Shown one piece after another: positions 44,570-57,784 of a DNA stretch of 64,000 bases. This stretch comes from Rhipicephalus microplus (lineage: Eukaryota > Arthropoda > Arachnida > Ixodida > Ixodidae). The first letter of the stretch is position 1. Every line of letters starts with the position of its first letter. The stretch covers positions 501,001 through 565,000 of the forward strand of contig NW_027464589.1 of the NCBI RefSeq assembly GCF_043290135.1. Direction: 5' to 3'. The notes beneath the pieces were generated by a model. The model ran no database searches, was not told the DNA's origin, and saw only the letters and a list, made by a program, of their open reading frames with translations. The position numbers were made by a program, and so were the translations under genes.

Positions 44570-46690
44570 AGATCATTCTGGCAATGATGTCAATACCTCA
44601 TTGGCCTCACCTTTTAGTTCAACAATATCATGCGAAGAAAGGAATCTGCTGGTGTCGTCCTCATGAATTATGTATTTTACGGCCTTACTAATATTGCAAA
44701 TATCATTTATATACTCGTTAAAAAACAGGCGTCCTAAAAAGTTGCCTTGGGGCACACTATTTCAAATCTCCAAGTTTTCAGAGGGACAATGGTTTAATAC
44801 AACGCATTGGGAGCGGGAACTGAGGTAGGATGTAATAAGTTTGTGGGCGTGCCTACGAACACCGTAGTCCTCCAGTTTTTTTAAGAGGATCTCACGAGTC
44901 ATACAAAAAAAACGCTTTAATGAAATCGATGAAAATGCCTAAGCTTAGCAATCACGATTCAAAAATTCTTAAGATATACTCCTTTTGGTCAAGCAATGCA
45001 TGCTCAGTAGACCTGTTTCTGGTGCAGCCATACTGGAAATCAACAATTATAGAGTATTTTAAAATGAAGCTATATAACCTTCCATGAATTAGGCATTCGA
45101 GCACCTTCGACAAAAAAGGAAGCACAGATATTGACATATATTTTCCAGGTACAATTTTGTCGCCTTTGTTGTAAATTACCGCTACTCTGGCACGTTGAAA
45201 TCAAACCGGAAATTGTCCCAACTTGAGTGCTAAGTTATAGGTGTGCAGAAGACAAGGCACAATTAAAGGCAGCACGTTCTTCACCGGCCCGTTTTCAACT
45301 ATACAGGACTCAAGGCTTTGGGTATCTTTCAGACTACTGCACACCGAAAAAACCTCGACATCATCGGTAGGTTCAAGAAACAGGCATGGTCCCACGTTGT
45401 TACCCAGAAAACGGCAAAAACCAGGGTTGTAATTACTGTCACCAACTTCACAAAAAAATTTATTGAAAACATTGGCGAGACAGGAACCTGTCAGTTCCCT
45501 GCCGTCAATGTTCAGGCTTTTGATCTGCTGGGAGAGTGTGTTTTTGTTTAGAAGTGCTGCTAGCCTCTTCCATTTTTCTTTTGGGTTGCAAGCGAGGTTT
45601 TTATCAAATAGGTGCCGATAGTAGGCAACCTTCGATACCCAAATTTTTTTGTTTAGCCAGTTTCTCACAGACTTGTATCGAGCGAAATCCTTCGGTTCTT
45701 TACTCTTCAGGAATTTGGCGAACAGTTGTTTTTTCTTTTTTACTTGCCGAATAAGGCTAGCAGTCATCCGTGGTTTACGAGCATTTATAACGGGCAAGAT
45801 ATCGACAATCGGAAAACATTCATAATGGATAGGAAGTAAAAGTCGTACAAATTCGTCATAAGCATCGTCAGCTGTTGCTTCCTGAAAACAGATGACCAGT
45901 TGACTAGTGCAATGTGATTTTTAAATTACTGAAGACACTTCTCCAAAATGAGCTGTCGATACGCTTTTTATTTGTGTTCGGGGCTAGATTCCTTTTCAAT
46001 AAGATCGACGATAGGTGGGTGGTCGCTAATATCTACTGCAATACGGCTGGTGTGAAACATGTTTTTATCGTTTGTTAGAATTGAGTCCAGGTTAGTAGAA
46101 GTACTAAGGGTGACACGTGTGGGGCCTCAGATAATATTACGAAAACTTGCCAACTGTAGAGTATTTAGCCATTCTTCTTGCGCGGGACTGCTTGCGCTCA
46201 TGTCGATAATAAAGTCGCCGCTTATATATGTCAAGAAATGTTCAGAAAGAAAGACCAATTCACGCTCAAGACGGTGAAAAAACGTGCCAAGGTTGCCTTG
46301 CGGGGGACGGTAAACGACACAAAAAGAAGCTAGGTTGCCGAACTAACTGTCAACATTTCAGTGTTTGTAGCACTGCAATAGTGCTTAAATGAACACATGA
46401 CAGGAGTACGTATTTCGGACTAGCAACGCAACACCTTCATCGCGCTTTGTAGGGCGATTAAGAAAAAATTGATTCATAGTCAAGAAGGCGGATGACGTTG
46501 ATGTCCAAATGATACCACGTTTCTGATAAGAGAACAAGATCGAAGGAACAGGTAGAGCCACCTAAAAGGGATTGTAGCTGGTCTGTCTTAATTACAGATG
46601 ATTGCATGTTAATATGTCTAATCTGCAAGCACGGACTGTGGTTTTGATATAGAAATTCGTTACACTTGGTGGGTATGAAAAGTGGTGTGA
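44570..46690 (-). pseudogene. LINE ORF2 endonuclease, linker and RT
   Basis: Endonuclease traces lie at 46690-45900. The linker frame 45797-45201 is 198 codons, with RQVKKKKQLFAKFLKSKEP, PKEKWKRLAALLN and ANVFNKFFCEVGDS. RT blocks follow: ISVLPFLSKVLECLIHGRLY and FQYGCTRNRSTEHALLD (45137-44952), then MPQGNFLGRLFFNEYINDI and KYIIHEDDTSRFLSS (44755-44640). In motif C the usual YADD is HEDD. Stops and frameshifts are common. Confidence 0.75.
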
Positions 46691-46802
46691 CTTCAATTGA
46701 AACAAGTGTGACTTAGGTTGCTTCTTTTGGGCTGGGAAACTGCGTTACTGACACCATTCTCAGAAAGTCGGCCACGGAATGAATGCGAACAGCTTTAGAG
46801 TT

Positions 46803-47532
46803 TTAATTTCGACGAGCAAAATTCGCACCGTTTTTGCTCCACACGAACTTACATGCCACTTCCTTTTTCCTGGATACTGCAGTGCCAAGAAGCCTTTTGT
46901 TTTGCGGTGTTAGGTGCTCATTTACATATATCGCAGTCGACTCAATAAATCCAAGGTCCTCGTTGGCTAACTGCATCTTTTTTGCCTTCCGCAAGGCTAC
47001 AGCTCGCTTCGCACGTGTCCGTAACTGTACTACAATGTTCGATTTATCGGGGTGCTTGGTTGGTACGTGGTGGCAGCTCTCAATATCTGATTCGGTGATA
47101 GATTCTTGAATGGCATACCCGAGCTTAGCAAGAATACCAGCCACATTTTTGCCCTCTTGCTTTTGGAGGCCTTGAATTTCTAAGCAAGAAAGCGTGCGAG
47201 TACTGCTCGGCTAGATTAAAGCGCTTCTCTAGTTCCTGGTTGCTTTCATCTTAAGTGGCGCATTTTGCTCGAAGGTCTTCGTTTTCCTTAGCTAGTTTGA
47301 AATTTTTCTCTATATCATCTTTCAGTCGTTTTGCTAGGTCAACAAAAACCACGTGCACGTGCTAAATGCTGCGAGCCATTTCTCCATGCTCGTTTCGTAC
47401 TTCTCTGATGTCCCTTCGAATGTCCCTTTCAATCGATTCTTGCGATGACCTAAATTGTAGTTTCAATTCATCTTTTAATTTAGAGAATTAAGCCAGCATC
47501 TTCTGCTTTATCTTCTTTACGTCCTTAGCCAT
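46803..47532 (-). pseudogene. LINE ORF1, coiled coil plus RNA-binding end
   Basis: The ATG at 47532 opens MAKDVKKIKQKMLA, with a stop at codon 15. The following Lys/Glu/Asp-rich parts (RDIRREVRNEHGEMA-like, about 47410; KRLKDDIEKNFKLAKENED, about 47300) look like a coiled coil. The frame at 47144-46803 is open, with DIESCHHVPTK and AIYVNEHLTPQNKRLLG then KFVWSKNGANFARR, the conserved C-terminus of CR1/L2 ORF1 proteins. No 2A motif is present here. Confidence 0.7.
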
Positions 47533-47764
47533 TTGCACGAGAGGTACAAATACACTTTAACTCAAAGCTTCGCAGCAGCGACGAGAGAAAGAGCAATCAA
47601 GAACGTGTGCATGCACACATTACCAGCGTGCAGAAACAAGCAGAGGAGCGTGAGGTGCTGCTTTCACTTCGTCATCGCTGCTGCCTAATGCCGGTGACAG
47701 CCAGCAGTAGGTCGTTTATGGCTTCGTGGTGGCGCGTCACTGCTGCAGGGGCTGCAGACTAGGA

Positions 47765-48720
47765 ATGGATAGATGGATGGATGGATGGATATGGCTGTAC
47801 CCTTTAGATCGGGCGGTAGCTGGCGCCACCGAGCCGTAATACTTAATGAACTCAAAACTATAATTATTTATTTTTTCCTTAAAAAGTGAGCTTGAGGATT
47901 CGTACTTTGCAGTGAAGAGTTTAATTTTCACTCGTGCCTTGACTTTAGCCACCACTCACATAACCTCCTTCTAGTTAAGTCTACTTGCTTAAAGTATATT
48001 TTGCCCTCCCGGTCCCTAAACCGCAGTGCTTTGAAAAACTCTGCGCTTCATCCTGAACTATAGGGTGAAGCCCTTGACAGAACATTATCAAGTGTTCGGC
48101 AGTTTCTTCTTCCTCTCCACACGCACTGCATACTGTGTCTACCCCTTCGTATTTGGCCCGATATGTCTTGGTTCGCAGAACTCCCGTCCTTGCCTCAAAC
48201 AGTAGAGAACTACCCCGAGTATTATCATAGATCCTTTCCTTGGCAATTTCCTGCTTAAAAGTTCGATAGACCTCTAGTGCGGACTTCTTAATCATGTCCA
48301 TTTTCCACATGTCAATTTCCGTTTCCTTCACTTTCTTTTTAACCGATAGTTATTTTTGGTTTGGCCACCTGCTGTTTTCTAAGTATTTACCAGTCAACTT
48401 CCTGGTTCGCTTCCTCCATTTTGTATTGACATTCTTTATGTACAAGTAGCTGAAAACCTTCCTAGCTCAACGCTCCTCCTTCATTTCTCTCAATCGCTTC
48501 TCAAATTTTATCTTGCTGCTAGCTTCCCTGCCCTCAAATGATGTCCATCCCATATCACCTTGTACTCCCTGATTTGGTGTATTCCCGTGAGCTCCTAAAG
48601 CAAGCCTACCTATTCCACGTTGCTTAATTTCTAATCTTGCTTGAACTTCTGATCTCATGCAAAAGACCGCATTTCCGAATGGTGCCGGAATGCCGCGGAC
48701 AGAAACCGCCGCCTGGTGTC
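47765..48720 (-). mobile_element. I-like LINE 3' fragment, reverse strand
   Basis: Two frames (48886-48467 and 48331-47981) hold the ORF2 C-terminus: FCMRSEVQARLEIKQRGIGR, QGDMGWTSFEGREASSKIKF, then ERIYDNTRGSSLLFEARTG and VDTVCSACGEEEETAEHLIMFC with a Cys/His motif. The 3' end is a (ATCC)n tract at about 47766-47790. The 5' part is missing. Confidence 0.8.
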
Positions 48721-48864
48721 GGATGTCTGTCATCTCTGCACGTCCGAGGAAGCGCGCTGCTTCGGAGCGTATCAGGTAGTTTGTACGGCTGCGCGCATGT
48801 CGACCTGCAGAAACGAGCAGAGGAGCGTAAGGTGCTGCTTGCACTTCGTCGTCGCTGCTGCCAA

Positions 48865-51715
48865 ATCCATCACAATGCGATTGCATACCTAGAGGTTATT
48901 GCCGACATCCCTGGTACTCAACAATATCTGCCCTTTCGTCGTGCGACTCCGCCATGACAATCGCAAGCACTCCCGACGTAAACCAGGGTCTACCGTCCGC
49001 AAAACAGGAACGTCTTTTGAGGCTAGTCGACTCATTTCCCGACTGCTTTGCTACGACTTCAAAAGTGAACCAAACACCGCTTGCCAAGCATCTATTTATC
49101 ACTGAGCCTACCGAGAGACCCATTCGACAGCATGCCTACAGGGTCTCGCAAAAAAAAAAGAAGACGCTATACGCCAACAGTTCCAGCAGATGCAAGAGGA
49201 CGATGTCATCCAGCCACTGACCAGTCCTTGGGCGTCCCCTGTTGTGTTAGTAAAGAAAAAAGATGGTACCCTGCGATTTTGCTTCGAATACCGAAAGTTG
49301 AATATGATCCCGAAGAAGGACGTGTATCATTTACCACGAATAGATGACTCGCTGGACTGCAATCGCAACTGTCCTTACTTTTCTTCAATTGATCTACGCA
49401 GCGGCTATTGGCAAGTTCCTGTTGATGAGCGCTACCGAGAAAACACCACCTTCAATACTCCCGATGGACTATACGAGTTCAAGGTCCTTCCCCTCGGCTT
49501 ATGTTCGGCGCCAGGTACTTTTTAAAGAATGATGGACACGGTTCTTTCTGGACACAAATGGCAATCGTGTCTTGTCTACCTTGACGATCTGGTCTTCTTC
49601 TTGGACACTTTTGAGCAGCACGTCCAGAGCTTACAGACAGTTCTTCAGGCAACTCGAACAGCTAGGCTTTCTCTCAAGCCTGCAAAAACGCCACTTTGCT
49701 TTCGAGGAACTGAAGGTTCTTGATCAGGTAGTCAGCCACGCCGGTATGCACTCAGACCCTGAGAAAACGAGAGCTGTTGCCGTATTTCCTGTACCAGCGA
49801 ACAAGCGCTATCTCCGCTGATTTCTGGGACTGCGCGCATATTACAGACACTTTGCGAAAGGCTTTTCTAAAATCACTGAACCACTAAATCAACCTACAAA
49901 AAAAGGCGTACCATTTGTTTAGCGTCAGGCTCAGCATTACGCCATTGACACGCTACGAAACCATTTCCAAGTCCCACCTGTATTCGGTCACTTTGACGCA
50001 ACGCTGCCACGGAGCTACACACGGATGCCAGCAACGTTGGACTTGGAGCTCTATTGGTTCAATGACAAAATTGCATAGAGCGCGTGATTGTCTATGAAAG
50101 TCTAACACTATCCTCGGTTGAGAAAAACTACTCTGCAACAGAAAAAGCATGCTTAGTCGTTGTTAGGGCTATAAAAAAGTTTCGGCCCTATTTATACGGT
50201 TGACCATTCAGGGTAGTTGGCGACCACCATTCTTTATGCTGGCTCACCAACCTCAAAGATCCTTCCTGTCTTCTAACACGGTGGAGCCTTCGGATGCGAA
50301 AATTTGACGTTACAGCCATTCACAAGTCTGGAAGTTAACACATCGATGCTGACTGTCTTTCACATGCGGCAATCGGAGGTACGAACGCGGATGTTGAAGA
50401 GGGTGATACATTCCTTGCCTCTGCATCAGCAACCGACTTGGCTCAACAAAAACGTGACGACATGGAGCTAAGCCCGTTGATTGACTACCTCTAAGGCTGA
50501 AAAAGCAGTCTTCCTAGAAACTTCGCACGTTCACTGCCCTCGCTTTGCATCAGGGATGGAGTCCCCTATAAGAAAAATTTCTAACATACCCAGGCTACTT
50601 ACCTACTGGTTGCGCCAACCTCGCTTCGTGACGATATTTTACATGCTCGTCACGACAAACTGTCATCCGGAAAGCTTTGCTACACGTGCACCTTGGAAAG
50701 AATTCGCCATTCCTACTAATGGCCACGCCTCGCAAAGACAGTCAAGCAGTACGTCCGCACATACCACGACTGCCAGCGCCATAAAACTCCATCTGTCCGA
50801 CCAGCAGGACCACTACAGCCTATTGCCACGCCCAAAACTCAATTCCAGCAAATTGGCATTGAATTGCTCGAATTGTTTATTTTGTCTTCTTCTGGAAATC
50901 AGTAGATTGTGGTTGCCACCGAATATTTAACGTGTTACAGCGAAACACAGGCCCTGCCTAAAGCTACCGCAGCCAAAATCGCCCAGCTGTTTGTCACGAG
51001 CATTTTACGTCGTCATGGAGCGCCAGCTGTGATAATTATTGATGGTGGGACAGCTTTCACCGCCGAGATGCTTCAAGAAGTAGTGAGACTAAGTGATACA
51101 GAACATCAGAAAACCACGGGTTATCACCCCCAAACCAACGGACTCACTGAACCGTTGAACAGGACCATTGCAGATATGCTGTCAATGTATGTAGTCGTTG
51201 ATCACAAGAACTGGGATGATATACTTCCATACGTAACTTTTGCGTACAATACAGCAGTCCAAGAGAGTACAGGTTTCACCCCATTTTGCTTAGTTCATGG
51301 TCGAGAGGGCACTACAATTCTCGACGCAATGCTCCTTCCCAAAAACCGGAGCATGTTCAACGCGGACGCTGCCTTCTTCGCTCAACGCGCCGAGAAGGCC
51401 CGTCAACTCACCCGACGCCGTATTCACCGTATTCATGCTCGGCAAACTACCGACGCACGCCGCTACAACCTTACACACCAAGAGGTTACGTTCCAACCAG
51501 ACGGTGAAGTTTGGGTGTGGTCCCCCCTCCGACATCGTGGTCACTCTGTAAAGTTTCTGCGGCGCTACTTCGGCTCATACAAAGTTCTAGGCCGACTCAG
51601 CGACGTTACATACGAAGTTCTCCTTGGGGGCACCTCAAAACGTTCCCGTCGGTTTCCACAAAGTGATGTGATGCATGTGTCAAGGCTCAAGCCTTATTTC
51701 TCGTGTCGTCAATAG
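48865..51715 (+). pseudogene. Gypsy pol fragment (RT, RNase H, integrase)
   Basis: [37 protein letters not shown] (catalytic Asp present), VLPLGLCSAPGTF then a stop, and CLVYLDDLVFF (49190-49620). RNase H traces lie at 50010-50370. Integrase zinc-region traces precede 50900; the core reads GAPAVIIIDGGTAFTAEM (RG or Gln variants common, here GG), and HPQTNGLTEPLNRTIADM has the last Glu. The 268-codon end frame (50909-51715) carries SVKFLRRYFGSYKV and ends at 51713. Probably the second part of the element begun at 42570. Confidence 0.85.
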
Positions 51716-51921
51716 AACTTGGACTGGCTTACCATGCAATGACTATTTTTTGTCACTTTTGTTTCTTTTATGACAGGTCTTATGTTCGAGATCCTTTCTT
51801 TATTGAGTACTTTAGTGACACAACCCATTTTTGCTCTACGACGCAGTTGTTAGATTCCATAGTAGCATCTTTGGTTTCTCATTTTTTTCAATGATCATCA
51901 CCAGCGTCGAAACGATGCTTT

Positions 51922-52090
51922 TCGAGGAGAGACAATATTGTCACAGGTAAATATGTATGAGCCATCAACTTTAGCGTGAAATCGTTAGGAAGTGAAGAAA
52001 GAAGAGAACATTGATTCCAGGTCTTGCGGCGGGCACGACGTCGATTCATGGCTGACTCTGTTATTTCTTTTGTGTGGCAATATCCACAAC
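51922..52090 (+). other. Possible polypurine tract and LTR start of the Gypsy element
   Basis: The purine-rich gaggagagac (51924-51933) is followed by TGTCACAGG at 51939. Position, about 200 bp after pol, fits a 3' LTR. No partner LTR is present and the right border is unclear. Confidence 0.35.
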
Positions 52091-52109
52091 TTTCCGTATA
52101 TTGCGCGTT

Positions 52110-52520
52110 CCTCATTTTTCAGAATGCGTTTGACACTGTGCCTCCTGCTTCCTTAGTAAAAAAAACGTGCAGTTTATAATATACACCCGATGATTATTTC
52201 TTGGATAAGATTGTCCCTAACATCACGAAAGAAGTTCATCATAGAAAACAGAGCCCAATCTGAAATTACGATGCTCAGATTCTGTGTACCTCAAAGGTTT
52301 GTGCTGGGACCACTGTTATTTCTTTCATACATAAATAATATATCTGACGGTATTCGATCGCAAATGCTTTTCGTCGCCAATGATTGTGTGTTATAAAGAA
52401 AAAGGAAAGGCATTGATGTTGAAATTATGCTCAGACAAGTCCTCAACCGAATCGGCTAATGGTGTGCACACTGGCATATAAAGATAGATTTAAATAAAAA
52501 ATCACAGCCTTCACGCAAAG
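52110..52520 (+). pseudogene. CR1-like LINE RT fragment
   Basis: FQNAFDTVPPASLVKK (52120), then IISWIRLSLTSRKKFI, VPQRFVLGPLLFLSYINNI and MLFVANDCVL (52190-52396), corresponding to motif A to motif C. Motif C has AND in place of ADD. Both ends of the element are missing. Confidence 0.75.
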
Positions 52521-53014
52521 ATTAAGCAACGAACGCAATAGCAACAATTTGAAAGGTCACGCGCACAATGCAAAGCAGATAGAAAGGTGCCCCGCGTAAC
52601 TCGAACACGTATTACGCACGAATCGTACTCACAGGTACGGACGCACCTGAATAAGCGTCTCATTTGTTACTTCGCCGAGTCTCAAAAGCACACGCTTTTC
52701 GCTAACGGAGAGTCCAACATTTGTAGTGATCTTTGTGCGCCCGGGTACTACAGCAGAATTGTTCCACGTAAAGCCTGAGGCCAGCCAAGGCGTATGATCC
52801 TCCCCACCGCGAGATAATAGCGCACGAGGGAGCGTAGCTCCCCTTATCTAAGCCGGGCAAAGTACGTGTAGGAGATTCGAGCGGGCGCTGCTGCGTGATG
52901 TGGCGACGTGCGCTCAATGCGCTACCTTTCAGGTAATGCCGAAAACACAGCAGCAGTAAGTGCTAGATATATATAGGTTGACGTTTCAATAGCAGATAAC
53001 ATTCTCCCAAGGGG

Positions 53015-53125
53015 GCGGGAGGGGTGGGGCTTGATGGATAACGCCTTGCTTTCCCGATGAAGAGGTCCCACGTTCGATACGTGCTGCGCCGGAGTGCTTT
53101 TTCTTGACTTTTTATTTCTTGCGTT
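53015..53125 (+). repeat. Third tRNA-derived SINE family member
   Basis: A box-like GGGGCTTGATGG (53026-53037) and B box-like ACGTTCGATAC (53079-53089), spaced as in tRNA genes. The 3' end (tttttcttgactttttattt) runs directly into an (AC)n(TA)n microsatellite. No intact cloverleaf. Confidence 0.55.

Positions 53126-54111
<986 letters not shown>

Positions 54112-54157
<46 letters not shown>
54112..54157. repeat. (TA)n microsatellite
   Basis: A TA tract at the 5' break of the Penelope-like element. Confidence 0.95.
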
Positions 54158-54159
<2 letters not shown>

Positions 54160-54299
54160 CATCAACGCCGACGTCAACGCCAGCGGCGAAATCCAGCCGA
54201 AAGTGTTCATGTAATTTCTCCCACAATAAAAGCGTTTACATGATATTTACAGGAGAAAATTTCGCGTTTGAGAGGTTATCATAAGAATGCTGTAAGCTC

Positions 54300-55525
54300 A
54301 AAACTGGTCTTGAACAGTAACTAGTTTCTAGTAACGCGCTACCTGTAACTAGTTACCTTTTTCAGTAACTTGTAAGTGTAACTAGTTACTTATAATTTAG
54401 AGTAACCTTTACCTGTAACACTGTTGTTTTTTTACTGAGTAATTGTAATGAAAATGGCTGTTACATTTAATTCTTTGTAAAAAAAATCTTGCAACAGTTA
54501 CACTCGTTAAAGGCTGGCGTTACACGGTTTCCATTTTTTCGAACTTAATTCTTTACAATATCCTCTCCACCTTTCGACTTTCCACGGCTCCTATCGCAGT
54601 TTAAGAAATAACAGGTCGCTAAGAGAAATATCTTCCCTGCAGAAGACCGAGTTTGGAGTTAACGCGTATACTGCATGTATAAATGTAAACATGTTTGACA
54701 AAGACCTGTCTGGCTATCTCGAAGATAAGTGTGTCTGGAGGATATGTTTATTCGTAAAACGACATGTCCTAAAGCAATAATGTGGCCACTGACCACCTTG
54801 CCAAGTTCACGTGCCTACCCCCTCTCCCGGCTTCTCTTTTTTTGGGGGCGGGGAGGGGGTGGAAACAAAAATATATATGCTTTCTGTCACTTGAGCTTCT
54901 ATCTCTTTTCTTGATATGCGGGTGGAGCATTCCTCCATCTGAGGCTTCCAGCAAGTCGCAATGGACAGGTGACTAGAAAACAGCAGCATAAAACTGCCGG
55001 AAGCTTGAAGCATCTACAACGGGTTTGTAACTGATTGTGAAAGCTCTACTTTGCGTTAACACAACAATTTTTAACAAAGTGATTAACGTTTTGCCTCCTA
55101 TGCAGATAGTATCCTCAGTAGACGCTGGCGAACGAAAAATAAGTGGAGTTCGATCAGTTCGTTAGTCACAAATTTCCTTGCAAGCGCATGGTAGGAGGCC
55201 GCAGGTTGCTGTTGCAAGCTGATGCGTCGTTGTGAATGAACCTCGTTCACAAAAGCCTCCACCACCTTCCCCCCCCCCCCACATTTTAGGTCAAAACTAT
55301 GGTTCTGCACAGAGGTACTAGTGTTTCACCACATGGAACCTTGACTACCTGCATGCCTTCCTAGGTCTTTCTTATTTAAAATATATCATTTGTTTTGTGG
55401 TGAATTTGTGTACAGCAGCGGAAAAGTAACAACGTTACTTTTCACTAACAGTCAAAAGTTACTATTAGAAAATCAGTAATTGTAACTGTAGCACTGTTAC
55501 TTTTTGCGGGTAACGTGCCCATGAC
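54300..55525. mobile_element. Candidate non-autonomous element with GTAAC subterminal repeats
   Basis: 54310-54430 has several gtaact(a/t)gttac-type motifs; 55425-55515 has the same motifs in inverted arrangement (gttacttttc, agttactatt, gtaacgtgccc). No transposase is encoded between. The termini and any target duplication are not resolved. Confidence 0.4.
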
Positions 55526-55529
55526 TGCT

Positions 55530-55955
55530 TAAAATCTGAATACAACTATCTCGGTGTTTATTTTACTTCTCAGCTAAAGAGGTTTTATCAGAGACAGGTT
55601 GATTACGTTGCAGCAAATGCTGGGAAAGTGCTCAAACTTTCGCGACAAATTCTGAAGTAGTTTTTTGTTTCTACTAAAAAATAATTGTTGAAGAATATTG
55701 TTAAACCCTTTCTTTATTAGGCCTGCACCATGTGGGACCCTCCAGCTAAGCGGAACGTTGATAAATTTGAAAGGATCCAGAATTCAACTCCTTGGTCCGC
55801 ACCGAAGATTTAGGGTAAAGATATGGACGTGGCAGGACTGAAAAAAGACTTAATTGGGAACGCTTACAGAACCTTCGAGGCAAATTGCTATTACGAAGCC
55901 GTCGAAGCAAATTTCGATAAAAGTTCTTTCATTCTATTTATCATTGTCAGGCCGG
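55530..55955 (+). pseudogene. CR1-like LINE C-terminal fragment
   Basis: YNYLGVYFTSQLKRF, VDYVAANAGKVLKLSRQIL, then YXACTMWDPPAKRNVDKFERIQ, the post-RT blocks of CR1 ORF2. Stops at several points. Confidence 0.7.
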
Positions 55956-56035
55956 AAGCGATAAGGCAAATTATTTAATTAAACCGTAGTACGTCTCAGA
56001 CTGCGATGACCATAAGTTCAAGATCAGCTGATATG

Positions 56036-56163
56036 TAAAGTTTAACGTCCCAAAACCACCATATGATTATGAGAGACGCCGTAGTGGAGGCCTCTGGAAA
56101 TTGAGGCCACCAGGGGTTCTTTGACGTGCACCAAAATCTGAGCACACGGGCATACAACATTTC
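56036..56163 (-). repeat. Ruka-like SINE, 5' truncated
   Basis: Only the SINE body (gtttaacgtcccaaaaccacc to gcatacaacatttcc on the plus strand) is present; the tRNA-like head is missing. Confidence 0.85.
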
Positions 56164-56289
56164 CAATAGGTTTAGGACTAGAGAAAAATTATGCAAGGTT
56201 GACGAATTTAATGCGCGTATAACGAATCAACATTGCATCAAATAACACTTGCTAGATAGTAGAAAAAGGCACAAATATTGAAAATCCGC

Positions 56290-56790
56290 AGTACTCATTC
56301 AAACTTCTAGAGGCACATGCTCATGAATGCTTCCTGCGAATTGTGCAGGAGGTAACTGGTGAGGTGCGCCGCTAGACAATACCAAGTTTCGACTGTGGAT
56401 GAGAAAAATGAGTACTTAAAGCTAGTTAAACGTGGGTGGAATGAAACAAGATTAAGAGGGTGATAGCTGCAGGTAGCACGAGTAGGACGCTTCACAAATG
56501 AGATCAGCGCCGTGACTACCTTTCATTCATGTGCAGTCTTATGTGGAGTGACAGGTCGTTCACACGTGTGTCAGTGCGCTAGTGTTTTAAGCAATAGATA
56601 ATGCGCATGAGATGAAGTGGCGATTGTATCTGCTGTATATGAGCATAATGACTTTCATTTGCAAAGATTACATCTTGGCTACGTCACAAGAAAAGTAAGG
56701 AGACCAGACAACCAATGCGTAACCCAAGATTGGTCTGATTGGGGTTTTATGTGTGTCACAAACAAGCTCGGAAAAAAAGGCGCGCCGCCG
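56290..56790 (-). pseudogene. CR1/L2-like LINE 3' fragment
   Basis: VCDTHKTPIRPILGYALVVW (about 56760-56690), then RRYNRHF-like traces and, at 56420-56330, FKYSFFSSTVETWYCLAAHL, matching the FFPRTI..WN end block. Frames change more than once. Confidence 0.65.
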
Positions 56791-57784
56791 AATTTTGGCT
56801 ACCAAGTGCTCGAGAGGCGCCTCAAGGTCAACAATAGCGAAGAAAACAAGCATCCAAAGACTCCCTGGGTGCGCCGTTTCTCCTCTTTCGGATGCGTTGT
56901 TTCGCGAACCAACCCCCTCACATCGGCGGCCGAGCAAGCCCTGGAAGGTTCTCCAAGGAAAGGGGCAGGGTGATGCAGAGTTGCGTCACTAGTCGTGGAC
57001 GGCCCTCGAAACGTCTCGCTTTTTCCCCAGCCTAGGCTGTGCGTCGCGACGACGAAATGATGAGAAGTTTCTGGAATCTGGCGCGGAAGGCGTTAAAGCG
57101 AGCAGCGGAGAAGGGAGATCGGGAGAAGAAAGAGTTTTGTGCCAGTGTGCGTGTGATCGTTCGCCGTGTCAACGAAGCCTTTTGTCTACAGTGTCAAAGG
57201 AGGAGATGAAGAAGATTTCCACCTGAGGGGTGAAGACTCGTGCTACAAGCACTAGAGTGTGACTACCACCAGAGAGCGAAGACGCGTCCTGCAATCGCAA
57301 CGCGGGAGAAGCCGACGTGTTATTGATGAAGCTTGGTGCTTGGAGAGCGGCCTATTGAAGACACGAGGTTTCTCGAAAGGGAAACTTCAGGGGCAGCGAA
57401 ACGACAACATCTGTGGACATTGATTGAGTGATTTTTGAAAGAGTATCATTCAGACTTTGTTCCAAAGACTTTGGACTGAATAAGTTTTTCAACTCTTTAG
57501 TCCTTAAGTATCTTGATTGTTCGATGCATGAGATTGTATTGTAGCACGTATTGTTGTGTGTGTCCGTTGTTTCGAGTGTAGCTGATTGTACTGTGTAGTA
57601 CGTTGTTTGATTTGAGAAATATTGTATTCAACTATTCTCAAGCGTGCATATTTGTGTATCGTTTGATCTGCCATATTTGATAGTATAATTTTGTTTTCCT
57701 TATCAGCTCTCGGCTCCAACTCGTCCTTTGGACCACAGCCGGCGTTCGCTGACATGCCTAATAAGACCACTTCTAAATTGTCCG
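56791..57784. other. No gene recognised; LTR-like composition
   Basis: About 1 kb of GC-richer and purine-rich sequence (57050-57440), followed by T-rich sequence and a possible terminator-like zone (57470-57700). It may be a solo LTR of an unknown element. No repeat partner in the window supports this. Confidence 0.25.

Larger units (their letters stand above)
43445..47700 (-). mobile_element. CR1/L2-like LINE, reverse strand, near full length
   Basis: From 5' to 3' on the minus strand: leader (47700-47533), ORF1 (47532-46803), ORF2 endonuclease, linker and RT (about 46690-44450), C-terminal domain (44316-43863) and 3' region to 43445. Many stops. It seems to have landed inside a plus-strand Gypsy element whose parts lie on both sides. 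Confidence 0.75.
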
